NCBI RefSeq assembly: GCF_008806385.1
Contig: NZ_VZZK01000022.1
Location: 1-64,000 of the forward strand
Length of the DNA: 64,000 bases
Source of the DNA: Methylobacterium soli
Lineage (GTDB): Bacteria > Pseudomonadota > Alphaproteobacteria > Rhizobiales > Beijerinckiaceae
Direction of reading: 5' to 3'
Positions 28,641 to 35,916 of this stretch are shown here, one piece after another. Position numbers and translations under genes: made by a program. Under the pieces are notes generated by a model. The model was given only the letters and a program-made list of their open reading frames with translations. It had not been told where the DNA came from and made no database searches. The number at the start of each line of letters is the position of its first letter. The stretch's first letter is position 1.

Positions 28641-29222
28641 ATGTCCGAAACCGAAATAGCTTCTCAGACAAACCAGATCGAACTCGCCGTCGATATCGTC
28701 TCAGCCTACCTCTCGAATAACCACGTTGCCGCTGGCGACTTGCCGGCCCTGCTCATGAACGTCCACGCGGCTGTATCCGGCCTCAGTCAGCCGCCTGCCG
28801 TAAACGAGCCTGAGACAAAGGCCACGCCCGCACAGATCCGCAAGTCAATCACCCATGATGCGCTGATCAGTTTCGAGGATGGCAAAGCCTACAAGACCCT
28901 GCGCCGGCACCTGACGATCCGCGGGCTGTCGCCGGAGGCTTACCGCGCTAAGCATGGTCTGCCCGCCGACTATCCGATGACCGCGGCTTCCTACTCGGAG
29001 CAGCGCTCCTCCCTCGCCAAGAGCCTAGGTCTTGGTCAGCAGCGTCGTAAGCCGACCATAAAGGCCAGCGGCGCATCTGAGAAGGTGACAGAGGTTGCTG
29101 TACCTGCTGAGGCCTCGAAGGGCCGCGGCAGCCGGAAGAAGGCGACAGAGGCCCCGACGGAAGCCGAAGCACCCAAGAAGCGCGCTGGGAAGCGCAAGGC
29201 GGCAGAGCCGGCAATGGCCTGA
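28641..29222 (+). CDS. MucR/Ros family transcriptional regulator with long basic tail
   Basis: 193 residues. The N-terminal oligomerisation region (LAVDIVSAYLSNNHVAAGDLPALL) and the DNA-binding core (FEDGKAYKTLRRHLTIRGLS, AKHGLPADYPMTAASYSEQR, SLAKSLGLG) are those of MucR. Family members with a zinc finger have Cys in the CLE(C/D)G position; here it is SFEDG, so the zinc-binding cysteine is missing. Some MucR homologues are known to lack zinc. After residue 135 there is a 58-residue Lys/Ala/Glu tail (KGRGSRKKATEAPTEAEAP, KKRAGKRKAAEP) resembling histone H1-type tails, which is not part of classical MucR of about 140-150 residues. MucR proteins act as H-NS-like global regulators of surface polysaccharides and motility. 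Confidence 0.9.
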   Translation: MSETEIASQTNQIELAVDIVSAYLSNNHVAAGDLPALLMNVHAAVSGLSQPPAVNEPETKATPAQIRKSITHDALISFEDGKAYKTLRRHLTIRGLSPEAYRAKHGLPADYPMTAASYSEQRSSLAKSLGLGQQRRKPTIKASGASEKVTEVAVPAEASKGRGSRKKATEAPTEAEAPKKRAGKRKAAEPAMA

Positions 29223-29251
29223 GAGAGGTGAGGTCCGGCGCGCTGTGTCTT

Positions 29252-29569
29252 TCAGGGCGCGCCGGCGTCCTCATGGTTGCGGGCGATGATCTCAAGTGTG
29301 CGCAGGATGGCAAGACCGATCGCATCGGCATCGACCCTGCCCTCGGGCGTGGGCGGCAAGACAGCCACGGCTTCGACGTCATTGCCTGCGGTTAAGCCGA
29401 CAAAGACCCGGAGCACGGGTCCTTCAGGCTCGCTGTCGTCCTGCACCAGACCAACTCGGTAGCCGGCCTCCTCGCCGTAGATGCAGAGCGCCTCAACAAC
29501 CTGTCCGTCCCCGCTTGAGGACTCGCTGTCTCGCTTGCTGCCAAGGTCTGGGCGAATGACGTTGCTCAT
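29252..29569 (-). CDS. Hypothetical protein
   Basis: 105 residues, MSNVIRPDLGSKRDSESSSG then an alternating strand pattern (VVEALCIYGEEAGYRVGLV, PVLRVFVGLTAGNDVEAVAV) and a C-terminal helix (ADAIGLAILRTLEIIARN). AGGAAC precedes the ATG. It looks like a small soluble alpha/beta protein. It is convergent with the MucR-like gene and upstream, on the minus strand, of nothing recognisable. Confidence 0.6.
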   Translation of the reverse strand: MSNVIRPDLGSKRDSESSSGDGQVVEALCIYGEEAGYRVGLVQDDSEPEGPVLRVFVGLTAGNDVEAVAVLPPTPEGRVDADAIGLAILRTLEIIARNHEDAGAP

Positions 29570-29599
29570 GTTCCTATCGTCGCCGGATGGTGGTTAAGT

Positions 29600-29866
29600 T
29601 CAGGTACGCGAGCGCAACGAACTTCGCTGGCCCGGTGCCTCTACGTCGAGTTGCGCTCGGCAGGCTCGCCCGTACTGATTCGGGCGACGCGCGCCGAGCG
29701 CGTGCTGATGGCGGCACGACTGCGTCAGCCGGAGCCAGACATCGTAGACGTCAGCGTGTTCGCCGAAGCGCTCGCGCAATCGCGCCAGATCGTAGACGCC
29801 ACGGCGTCGGCACGGCAGGCACTCGACGATGAGGCGCCGACCGGCGATGTCGCAAAGACGCTCCAC
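29600..29866 (-). CDS. Small Cys-containing conserved protein
   Basis: 88 residues starting at a GTG directly after the stop codon of the upstream gene, which suggests translational coupling. VECLPCRRRGVYDLARLRER contains a CxxC, and two more Cys follow (SCRHQHALGARRPNQYG, ACRAQLD), enough for a zinc knuckle. This pattern recurs in a Rhizobiales protein of unknown function, usually encoded near phage-like or plasmid-like DNA. It has no catalytic motif. Confidence 0.65.
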   Translation of the reverse strand: MERLCDIAGRRLIVECLPCRRRGVYDLARLRERFGEHADVYDVWLRLTQSCRHQHALGARRPNQYGRACRAQLDVEAPGQRSSLRSRT

Positions 29867-30079
29867 CTAGCGGCGGCCGAGCCGAGCGCGGACATAGCCA
29901 CGAGAGATCACCCTTTCCTGCTGCTGTAGACGGCGCTCGGCAGCAGCGAGATCCCGAAGCGCATCTTCGATCGCTCGCACAAGGGCTGCCCACGCGTTGC
30001 CCTGCGCCGCCAGCCGGTAGGCGTAGGCGATCCGCTCGGCCTCGGAGGGTCGCACCTCCATAGGTTCGCTGTTCGACAT
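29867..30079 (-). CDS. Small helical hypothetical protein, coupled to the next gene
   Basis: 70 residues from the ATG at 30079. ERIAYAYRLAAQGNAWAALV then RAIEDALRDLAAAERRLQQQ and a basic end (VRARLGRR) form a helical, coiled-coil-prone protein. Its TAG stop is immediately followed by the GTG of the 29600-29866 gene, so the two form one transcriptional unit. Function is unknown. Confidence 0.6.
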   Translation of the reverse strand: MSNSEPMEVRPSEAERIAYAYRLAAQGNAWAALVRAIEDALRDLAAAERRLQQQERVISRGYVRARLGRR

Positions 30080-30198
30080 CGCCCTCACTCGTGCTAGAAC
30101 AAAAAAAGAACAAACAGGATGCCGGGCGCCCTTTCAATCTGCCCGGATCAATCTTTCCAGCGCCTGTGAATGGCTGTGGAGGAAGGGAGGAAGAGCGA

Positions 30199-30447
30199 AT
30201 GGCGGCAAGACATTAGCGCTTCCACTGCACGGACGGACAGCACGCGGTGCTCGATCGCACGGGCAAGCGGCTGAAGGACGATGGGCTGGCTCATGCCTAC
30301 GCCGAACGGACGGCCCTCGAGGTGATGGCAAGCTGCGGCGGCCGTCTCGACTAGTCGGACTGGATCGTCGACGTGCACGACGCGAAAGGTCGGCGCGTTC
30401 TGATCCTAGCCTTCAGCGACGTGCACGCATCGCGCAAAGCGGCCTGA
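30199..30447 (+). pseudogene. DUF6894 gene with two in-frame amber codons
   Basis: From an ATG preceded by GGGAGG the reading is MAARH-TAG-RFHCTDGQHAVLDRTGKRL, then 45 codons on a second TAG, then SDWIVDVHDAKGRRVLILAF to a normal TGA at 30445. FHCTDG and WIVDV-D--GR-VL--F are the DUF6894 core. The first TAG replaces an aromatic residue, usually Tyr or Phe; the second most likely replaces Trp or Tyr. There is no frameshift over 82 codons, so decay is recent or the codons are read through. No suppressor tRNA is seen in the window. Confidence 0.7.
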
Positions 30448-30505
30448 AGTGACCGCAGACCATCCTCACTCAAAGACGCCGAGCTCGGCGCAAACAGAGG
30501 CTGCC

Positions 30506-30748
30506 ATGGACGCAGTTCGACGGGTTGGGAACTACCTCCAGGTTCAGGATGGGGATGGCTGCCGCCATCTTCTGCGCGTCACCAGCGTGCAGTCGCTGAG
30601 TGACACGGATCCGCTGCGCAACGAGACCTTCATCACGGCCGCCGGCCGGACCATCCGGGTGCTGCAGCCGCTTGAGGAGATCGCCGACCTGATCGCGCCG
30701 GGAGAGCAGTTGGCGGCAGAAGCTGAGGAGGCGGCTTGGCCATTCTGA
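30506..30748 (+). CDS. Small hypothetical protein
   Basis: 80 residues from the ATG at 30506, with AGAGG five bases upstream; a GTG at 30449 would add 19 residues. The sequence reads MDAVRRVGNYLQVQDGDGC, then LLRVTSVQSLSDTDPLRNET and a C-terminal acidic helix. It could be a small beta-barrel-like protein. It stands just downstream of the DUF6894 pseudogene on the same strand. Confidence 0.55.
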   Translation: MDAVRRVGNYLQVQDGDGCRHLLRVTSVQSLSDTDPLRNETFITAAGRTIRVLQPLEEIADLIAPGEQLAAEAEEAAWPF

Positions 30749-30956
30749 GGTGAGCACGATCATAACAGCGCTGCTCCGCTACGTGTGCAACTTCGGATGG
30801 TGCAGCGGTGCTTGGTCAGATCCGGCGACGCGTCGCCGTCATCGCGCCCGTCCCGGACCTCCGCCGAGGGTGTTCATGCCCACAGTGCGCCGGCTCTCAC
30901 CCATGCCAGAAATGCGCTTTCACCACTTCGCAACCATGCGTTGCGAGGATGGTCAC

Positions 30957-31142
30957 ATGCTGAGCCTGTCGCCTCCGCGCCTCTTGACCTTCTTTGTGTC
31001 TGCCGTGCTGATCGGGCTCGCCATCGCGAGCTTGTACCTGCGCATTCCAACGATCGGACCCACTGTCGTGAAGTTCCGGACCTGGTTCTTCATCGGCGCC
31101 TATGTAGTGTTGGCGCTTGGCGTGGTATCGAAGAGCTCGTGA
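30957..31142 (+). CDS. Two-helix small membrane protein, paralogue 1
   Basis: 61 residues, MLSLSPPRLLTFFVSAVLIG... with two transmembrane helices (about 9-27 and 42-58) joined by LRIPTIGPTVVKFRTW. It is clearly homologous to the 61-residue protein at 34718-34903, with 48 or so identical positions by eye and identical length. Even about 35 bases upstream are similar. GAGG lies eight bases before the ATG. Function is unknown. Confidence 0.7.
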   Translation: MLSLSPPRLLTFFVSAVLIGLAIASLYLRIPTIGPTVVKFRTWFFIGAYVVLALGVVSKSS

Positions 31143-31501
31143 TCAACCGCTGATTGCTCCTGTCGCACGATCTCCGTGCCTTGAAGAGGCTGCCCTGTTG
31201 TTCAGAAGAGCGCTGGAAGTGAAGGGATCGCGGAGTGCCGCTTGCGCTTGCCCCTTCGCCGAAGCGAGCACGGTGGTACCCTGGCGCGGTCAGATCAGCT
31301 GCTCAACCACTTCTGACCTGGCGCTCTTGCAAGAAACAAATCGCTTGCCGTAGAGCGACCGGTTGCGGCCGCCTTCGCGAGGGAATGGCAGCCCGTGCTC
31401 TCAAAAGAGAGCTAGGCAGTTGCCGAAACGTTCATCGAGCCTCATACAGACGAACGAAGAGCGAACGGGTACGGTGTCGTACTCCAGAAGCGAGGGGTTC
31501 G
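31143..31501. other. Upstream region of the candidate defence gene
   Basis: 359 bases without a credible gene. The frame of the downstream gene is open through part of it, but there is no ribosome-binding site and no conserved sequence. GAGGGG lies at the end, before the ATG at 31502. It presumably contains the promoter of a single-gene unit. Confidence 0.4.
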
Positions 31502-33877
31502 ATGTCGGGTCCGAAGGTCGCATTCGTTGCATATTCTTCGAGGGATCCTTCGGTCGCCGACCTAATCCTTCAAGGCGTCAGGCACGCAAATGCAGTGACC
31601 GCGCAACCCGTCCGCTACGAACCGTGGGTCTTCAACGACATCCCAGGCAACCCGCTGATCTCGCCGATCTTGGCGAAGATCGACGAGTCTCCGTTCGTCG
31701 TGGCCGACATCACCTACCTGAACCAGAACGTGATCTACGAGGTCGGCTTCACGGTCGGGCGTGGGAAGCGGGCTTTTCTGATCCGGCACTCCGGAACGGC
31801 GGGCGACAAGGCCGTGGCCAAGGAAGCCGGCATCTTCGACACACTCGGCTATCACGAGTATGCGACCTTTGAGGACTTGCGAAACCGGCTGACCAGTCAC
31901 GTCGACGAGGCCCCGCTTCCGTTCGGTCTTACCCTCGATCGCAAAGCGCCCGTCTACATCGTCGAGCCGCCGACCCGGACGGCCGCTGCCACGATGGTGA
32001 CTTCCCGCGTGAAGAAGGCGGGATACCGCTACCGCAGCTTCATGCCCACTGAAGATACCCGCTTGGCGGCGAGCGACGCTGTTCGCCAAGTGGCTGCCTC
32101 CTCGGGCGTCGTACTTCTGCTTCAGCAGTCAGATGTGGGAGGCGCCGACGTCCACAACGTGCGTGCGATGTTTGTGGTGGGTCTCGCGCATGGTATGGGT
32201 AAGCCGACGCTGATCCTTTCTCCGGCGGGTCACGACGCGCCGCTCGACGTGCGCGATGCGATCAAGACCTACCGTTTCCCTGACGACATCAAGGATCGCG
32301 TGGCTGATTTCTGCCCCGCGATCAACGACCACCTTCAGCAGGCGGACCCGCCTCCAATCGAGACCGGCGGCCTGCTCCAGAACATGTCGATCGGCGATCC
32401 GACCGCCGAAAACGAGATGACGACCCTCTCGCAGTATTTTCTTCGGACCGAGCAGTACAACCGGGCGGTGCGAGGCGACGTGAACCTCGTCGTCGGTCGC
32501 AAAGGATCCGGCAAGACGGCCCTGTTCATCCAGGTCCGTGACAAAATCCGTGCGGACAAGCGCAACATCGTGGTCGATCTAAAACCCGAGGGTTACCAGC
32601 TGCTCAAGCTCAAGGACGACATCTTGTCGTACCTAACGGAGGGAGCGCGCCAGCACCTCATCACAGCCTTCTGGGAGTACCTGATCCTACTAGAGGTCAC
32701 CTACAAGCTCCTCGAGAAAGATCGGAATACGTACAAGTTCAACCACGAGATCAGCGAGCTTTACCTTGAACTCGACGCCACGTACCGCGTCGATAGCTTC
32801 TCGGCAGAGGGCGATTTCTCCGAGCGCCTGCTCACCCTGTCGCAGAGGATCAGTGAGCAGTACGCTGAGCGCTATGGCCGGGAGGACGGGCGCAAGCTGA
32901 CATCGCAACAGGTCACCGAACTGCTATACACGCACGACCTGCGCAAACTGCGCGATCGAGTCTCGCGCTATCTCGAGAAGAAGGAGAGCGTCTGGGTTCT
33001 GTTCGACAACCTAGACAAGGGCTGGTCCACCCAGGGCGTCGATGTAATCGACGCAATCGCATTGCGCTGCCTGATCGATGCGGGACGGAAGGTGGAACGT
33101 GAGATGCAGCGCGCCGGACACCGATTCCGCTGCGTCGTGTTCGTTCGCAACGACGTCTACGAGCATCTCATGGCCAACTCGGCCGACTACGGCAAGGAGA
33201 TGAGGGCGACCCTTGACTGGACCGATCCGGACCTGCTCCGCGAGATGCTGCGCCTGCGCCTCGTCTCTTGCCTGGATGGTAAGGCAGCGAAGGTGTCGTT
33301 CGAGCAAATCTGGCCGACCATCTGCACCTCCCATTTCCGTGGGGAGGAGAGTTCGGCCTTCATTGTAGATCGCTCCCTGATGCGCCCGCGCAATGTGCTC
33401 AAGATCTTCAACCACGCACGCGGCTTTGCCAGCAACTTCAACCGTGCGCGGATTAGTGAGGACGACATCGAGAAGGGGATGCGGGCTTACTCCCAGGATC
33501 TCCTCATCGAACTCGACCGCGAGCTCAGCGATGTCCTGCCGGAAGCGAAGGATCTCCTGTACCACTTTATCGACGCGCCAAGCATGCTTGATGTTTCCGC
33601 CCTTCAAACTATCATCGAAGAGGCGGGCATTGACGCTTCGGAAGCTGAGAGCGTCATCGACTTCCTCCTCTATTATGGCGTCCTGGGTATTCGCACCAGC
33701 GAGAGCGACCTCTTCATCTTCAACGTTGCCTACGATCTAAAAGCTTTGAAAGTACGGGCAAAGCGGGCGGGTACAAGCACACGCTACCTGATCAACCCTG
33801 CCTTCGGGCCCGCCCTGGGTCTCAAGGAATTTAAGGACGGCATTGTCGACTTGGACGAACCCGTACTGCCGTTCTGA
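31502..33877 (+). CDS. Tandem nucleoside-deoxyribosyltransferase/TIR-like domains fused to a Sll1717-type P-loop ATPase
   Basis: 791 residues from the ATG at 31502, with GAGGGG upstream. Residues 1-120 form a nucleoside 2-deoxyribosyltransferase-like fold: VAFVAYSSRDPSVAD, then FVVADITYLNQNVIYEVGF with Glu80 in the catalytic position, then GKRAFLI. Residues 150-270 repeat this fold (APVYIVEPP, SSGVVLLLQQSD, HNVRAMFVVGLAHGMGKPTL) without the Glu. Residues 300-791 are an ATPase. Walker A is GRKGSGKT (332-339), Walker B is WVLFDNLDKG with Asp502 and FVRNDVYEHL follows. A winged-helix-like C-terminal part ends near VAYDLKALKVRAK. This layout is that of NTP-switched immune proteins in which the N-terminal domain degrades nucleotides or NAD. 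It is a solitary gene with no membrane segment. Confidence 0.85.
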   Translation: MSGPKVAFVAYSSRDPSVADLILQGVRHANAVTAQPVRYEPWVFNDIPGNPLISPILAKIDESPFVVADITYLNQNVIYEVGFTVGRGKRAFLIRHSGTAGDKAVAKEAGIFDTLGYHEYATFEDLRNRLTSHVDEAPLPFGLTLDRKAPVYIVEPPTRTAAATMVTSRVKKAGYRYRSFMPTEDTRLAASDAVRQVAASSGVVLLLQQSDVGGADVHNVRAMFVVGLAHGMGKPTLILSPAGHDAPLDVRDAIKTYRFPDDIKDRVADFCPAINDHLQQADPPPIETGGLLQNMSIGDPTAENEMTTLSQYFLRTEQYNRAVRGDVNLVVGRKGSGKTALFIQVRDKIRADKRNIVVDLKPEGYQLLKLKDDILSYLTEGARQHLITAFWEYLILLEVTYKLLEKDRNTYKFNHEISELYLELDATYRVDSFSAEGDFSERLLTLSQRISEQYAERYGREDGRKLTSQQVTELLYTHDLRKLRDRVSRYLEKKESVWVLFDNLDKGWSTQGVDVIDAIALRCLIDAGRKVEREMQRAGHRFRCVVFVRNDVYEHLMANSADYGKEMRATLDWTDPDLLREMLRLRLVSCLDGKAAKVSFEQIWPTICTSHFRGEESSAFIVDRSLMRPRNVLKIFNHARGFASNFNRARISEDDIEKGMRAYSQDLLIELDRELSDVLPEAKDLLYHFIDAPSMLDVSALQTIIEEAGIDASEAESVIDFLLYYGVLGIRTSESDLFIFNVAYDLKALKVRAKRAGTSTRYLINPAFGPALGLKEFKDGIVDLDEPVLPF

Positions 33878-34155
33878 CAGCCATTGCTGCAGCAGCGGAT
33901 TCACGGAGGGTGATCCGGCAAGACAGCGGATGAAGGTGAGACCCCATGCGACTTCGAGCCAGGATCTGAACCAAGGTCGTCCGTCACCACCCGGAAGCTG
34001 TCACCCGCCACTTGGCTGAGGATCCAGTGTGCTTGCTGATGCGGATCATGCCGGCTCATGGCACTGTGCGGCTGGCGAGACACTGAGACTGGATGCCCTG
34101 CCGCTGCTCGCGACGACCTGCGCATGGCGCTTACGACTGCTGCTGGGGGGCCGTC
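33878..34155. other. Intergenic stretch after the ATPase gene
   Basis: 278 bases; no gene is supported on either strand. GGGGGG just before 34156 serves as the ribosome-binding site of the next gene. No clear terminator hairpin was found. Confidence 0.35.
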
Positions 34156-34653
34156 ATGAACACGGCTGCACAGGTCCTCGGGTCGGCCACCTTTCTCGCT
34201 CAATGCACCTGCAGCTCTGCGCTGGAGGTCATCCGGGGCCTCGACATCCCAGCCCCACCTGCGGCGGTGTGGGCGATCATGGGTGACTTCTGCGCGATCG
34301 AGCACTGGCATCCTCAGGTGAAGCGCTGCTTCCTCTCGGAGGACGATGAGGATGGTGCCGCTGCTCTGCCGGTGCGGAGGCTCTTCACGACTGAACGCGA
34401 GAGCATCATCGTCGAAGTCGAGACCGATCGTGATGAGGTCAGCATGAGCTACAGCTCGCGGCTGCTCGGTGGCCCTGTGCCGGTGAAGAACTACAGCTCG
34501 ACCATTGCTGTCACGTCGAATGGGGCAGGAGCACTGGTCACCTGGCGAGCCACTTTCGATGCCGACGCGGTGAGCGACGCGGAGGCTGTGACCTTCATCG
34601 CCGGCAGCTATGAGCGAGGTTTGGCCGGCATCGCGAAGGAAGCGGGGCGGTAG
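34156..34653 (+). CDS. SRPBCC (START/polyketide cyclase-like) protein
   Basis: 165 residues. After a short N-terminal stretch comes the SRPBCC pattern: GLDIPAPPAAVWAIMGDFCA then IEHWHPQVKRCFL, with strands SIIVEVETDRDEVSMSYSS and ALVTWRATFDAD, and a long C-terminal helix (DAEAVTFIAGSYERGLAGIA). The family forms a cavity for hydrophobic ligands. The N-terminal 20 residues (with CTC) are not part of the fold; a start at a later codon is possible. The ligand is unknown. Confidence 0.8.
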   Translation: MNTAAQVLGSATFLAQCTCSSALEVIRGLDIPAPPAAVWAIMGDFCAIEHWHPQVKRCFLSEDDEDGAAALPVRRLFTTERESIIVEVETDRDEVSMSYSSRLLGGPVPVKNYSSTIAVTSNGAGALVTWRATFDADAVSDAEAVTFIAGSYERGLAGIAKEAGR

Positions 34654-34717
34654 GAGGGCGGCCGGTACTGGTCCCCGCCTTCACCACTCCTCAACCACGT
34701 GTGGCGACACTGCTCTC

Positions 34718-34903
34718 ATGCTGAGCCTCTCGCCGCCGCGCCTCGTGACGTTCCTGCTATCCATCGTGCTCATTGGGCTTGCGGTCGCGAGCTTCTATTT
34801 GAAGATCCCGACGATCGGGGCCACCGTCATGAAGTACCGCACGTGGTTCTTCATCGGCGCCTACGCCGTGCTGGCGCTCGGTGTGGTTTCAAGGAGTCTA
34901 TGA
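34718..34903 (+). CDS. Two-helix small membrane protein, paralogue 2
   Basis: 61 residues, MLSLSPPRLVTFLLSIVLIG... with the same two helices and loop (LKIPTIGATVMKYRTW) as the protein at 30957-31142. No gap is needed to align them. It follows the SRPBCC gene by 64 bases on the same strand. The pair brackets the ATPase gene. Confidence 0.7.
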   Translation: MLSLSPPRLVTFLLSIVLIGLAVASFYLKIPTIGATVMKYRTWFFIGAYAVLALGVVSRSL

Positions 34904-35189
34904 CGGCACGCATGCCGCCGCTGTCGCACAGCCAACCGGGTGGAGGATGACGCCGGCGCCCACCGACACCTGCCCGATGAGCTGCAAGTCCCCTGCCCTG
35001 CACCAGAGATCAGGGTGACGCCTGCTTGCGGTGGGCTGCTCCGATGGCGTCGGTCAGGACAGCCTGAGCGCCTTCCTGCCGCAGGCTTGCGGCCGGCTGC
35101 CCCTGCGCGGAGGCAGCCATCATGATCGAGTACATGAACAGCCCCGGCCGGGAGCTTCGCCGAAGCCACGACGACGAGACGGAGGTTTT
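34904..35189. other. Remnant zone beside the IS630 fragment
   Basis: 286 bases without a recognisable gene. On the minus strand a 37-codon frame (MMAASAQGQPAASLRQEGA...) ends near 35017, but nothing supports it. The stretch most likely consists of debris from insertion and deletion events next to the tRNA gene. Confidence 0.35.
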
Positions 35190-35421
35190 CGTGCAGCAGG
35201 CCCTCGACGCCCGCCTCGCCGTAGCGCCGCTGCCAGCGCCATACGGCTGGGCGGCTGACGCCCGCTCGCCGGGCGACGTCTTGGACGCTCAGGCGCTCGG
35301 CTGAGAGCAGGACGATACGAGCGCGCTGGATGTGCTTGAGCGGGCGGGAGCGGTCGCTGGCGATTGCAGCCAGCCGCGCCGCGTCGGTTATATCGAGGAG
35401 CACACATACCGTCTGAGCCAT
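35190..35421 (-). mobile_element. IS630-family transposase remnant (N-terminal HTH only)
   Basis: From the ATG at 35421 the frame reads MAQTVCVLLDITDAARLAAI then RPLKHIQRARIVLLSAERLS and VQDVARRAGVSRPAVWRWQR, ending YGEAGVEGLL. This is the helix-turn-helix start of IS630 transposases, which usually continue LRDKTRPPG. Here similarity stops at about 35190 and the DDE domain is missing. It lies 270 bases from the 3-prime end of the tRNA-Glu gene. Confidence 0.8.
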
Positions 35422-35690
35422 CGCCCGGACTCGCATGCCTCACCACGCACGTGAATCCTCCGTCCGCGTCAGTGCACTAGGGGCTAGTCACAGGTGCAGC
35501 CACGCCTGCCGCTTGTCGTCCTGCGATATCGGGATGCCGACGAGAACACGAAGCGGGTTCGTCCAGACGCGACGGACAGGCACTCACGGCGTGTTTAGTC
35601 TGGCAACGAATTCGACAACGAAAGCCTTCGAAAAGATCGTGTACCGCTGCCAGATCGCACCTAACTCATTAATTATATGAAGGAAGCGAG

Positions 35691-35766
35691 TGGCGCGCCC
35701 TACGGGAATCGAACCCGTGTTTTCGCCGTGAAAGGGCGACGTCCTGGACCGCTAGACGAAGGGCGC
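35691..35766 (-). tRNA. tRNA-Glu (anticodon UUC)
   Basis: 76 bases with encoded CCA. The acceptor stem GCGCCCT pairs with AGGGCGC. The D arm is TCGTCTAGCGGTCCAGGA, the anticodon loop CCTTTCACG has TTC at its centre, and the T arm is CGGGTTCGATTCCCG. The gene is followed on the left by the IS630 remnant and the low-GC accessory region. Confidence 0.97.
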
Positions 35767-35916
35767 GTGCTGGAGCGAGGCGTTCTATAATCGGCTTGGC
35801 CTGGGAGGGCAACGGGGGGCGTGCGACTTGACGTGCGGGGCCGGGGCCGGTTTGTCGCAGGCTCGACATTCGATGCGGGCGGCCCCGGGCCGCGTCCGCC
35901 ATGGGACCTGTGCAGC

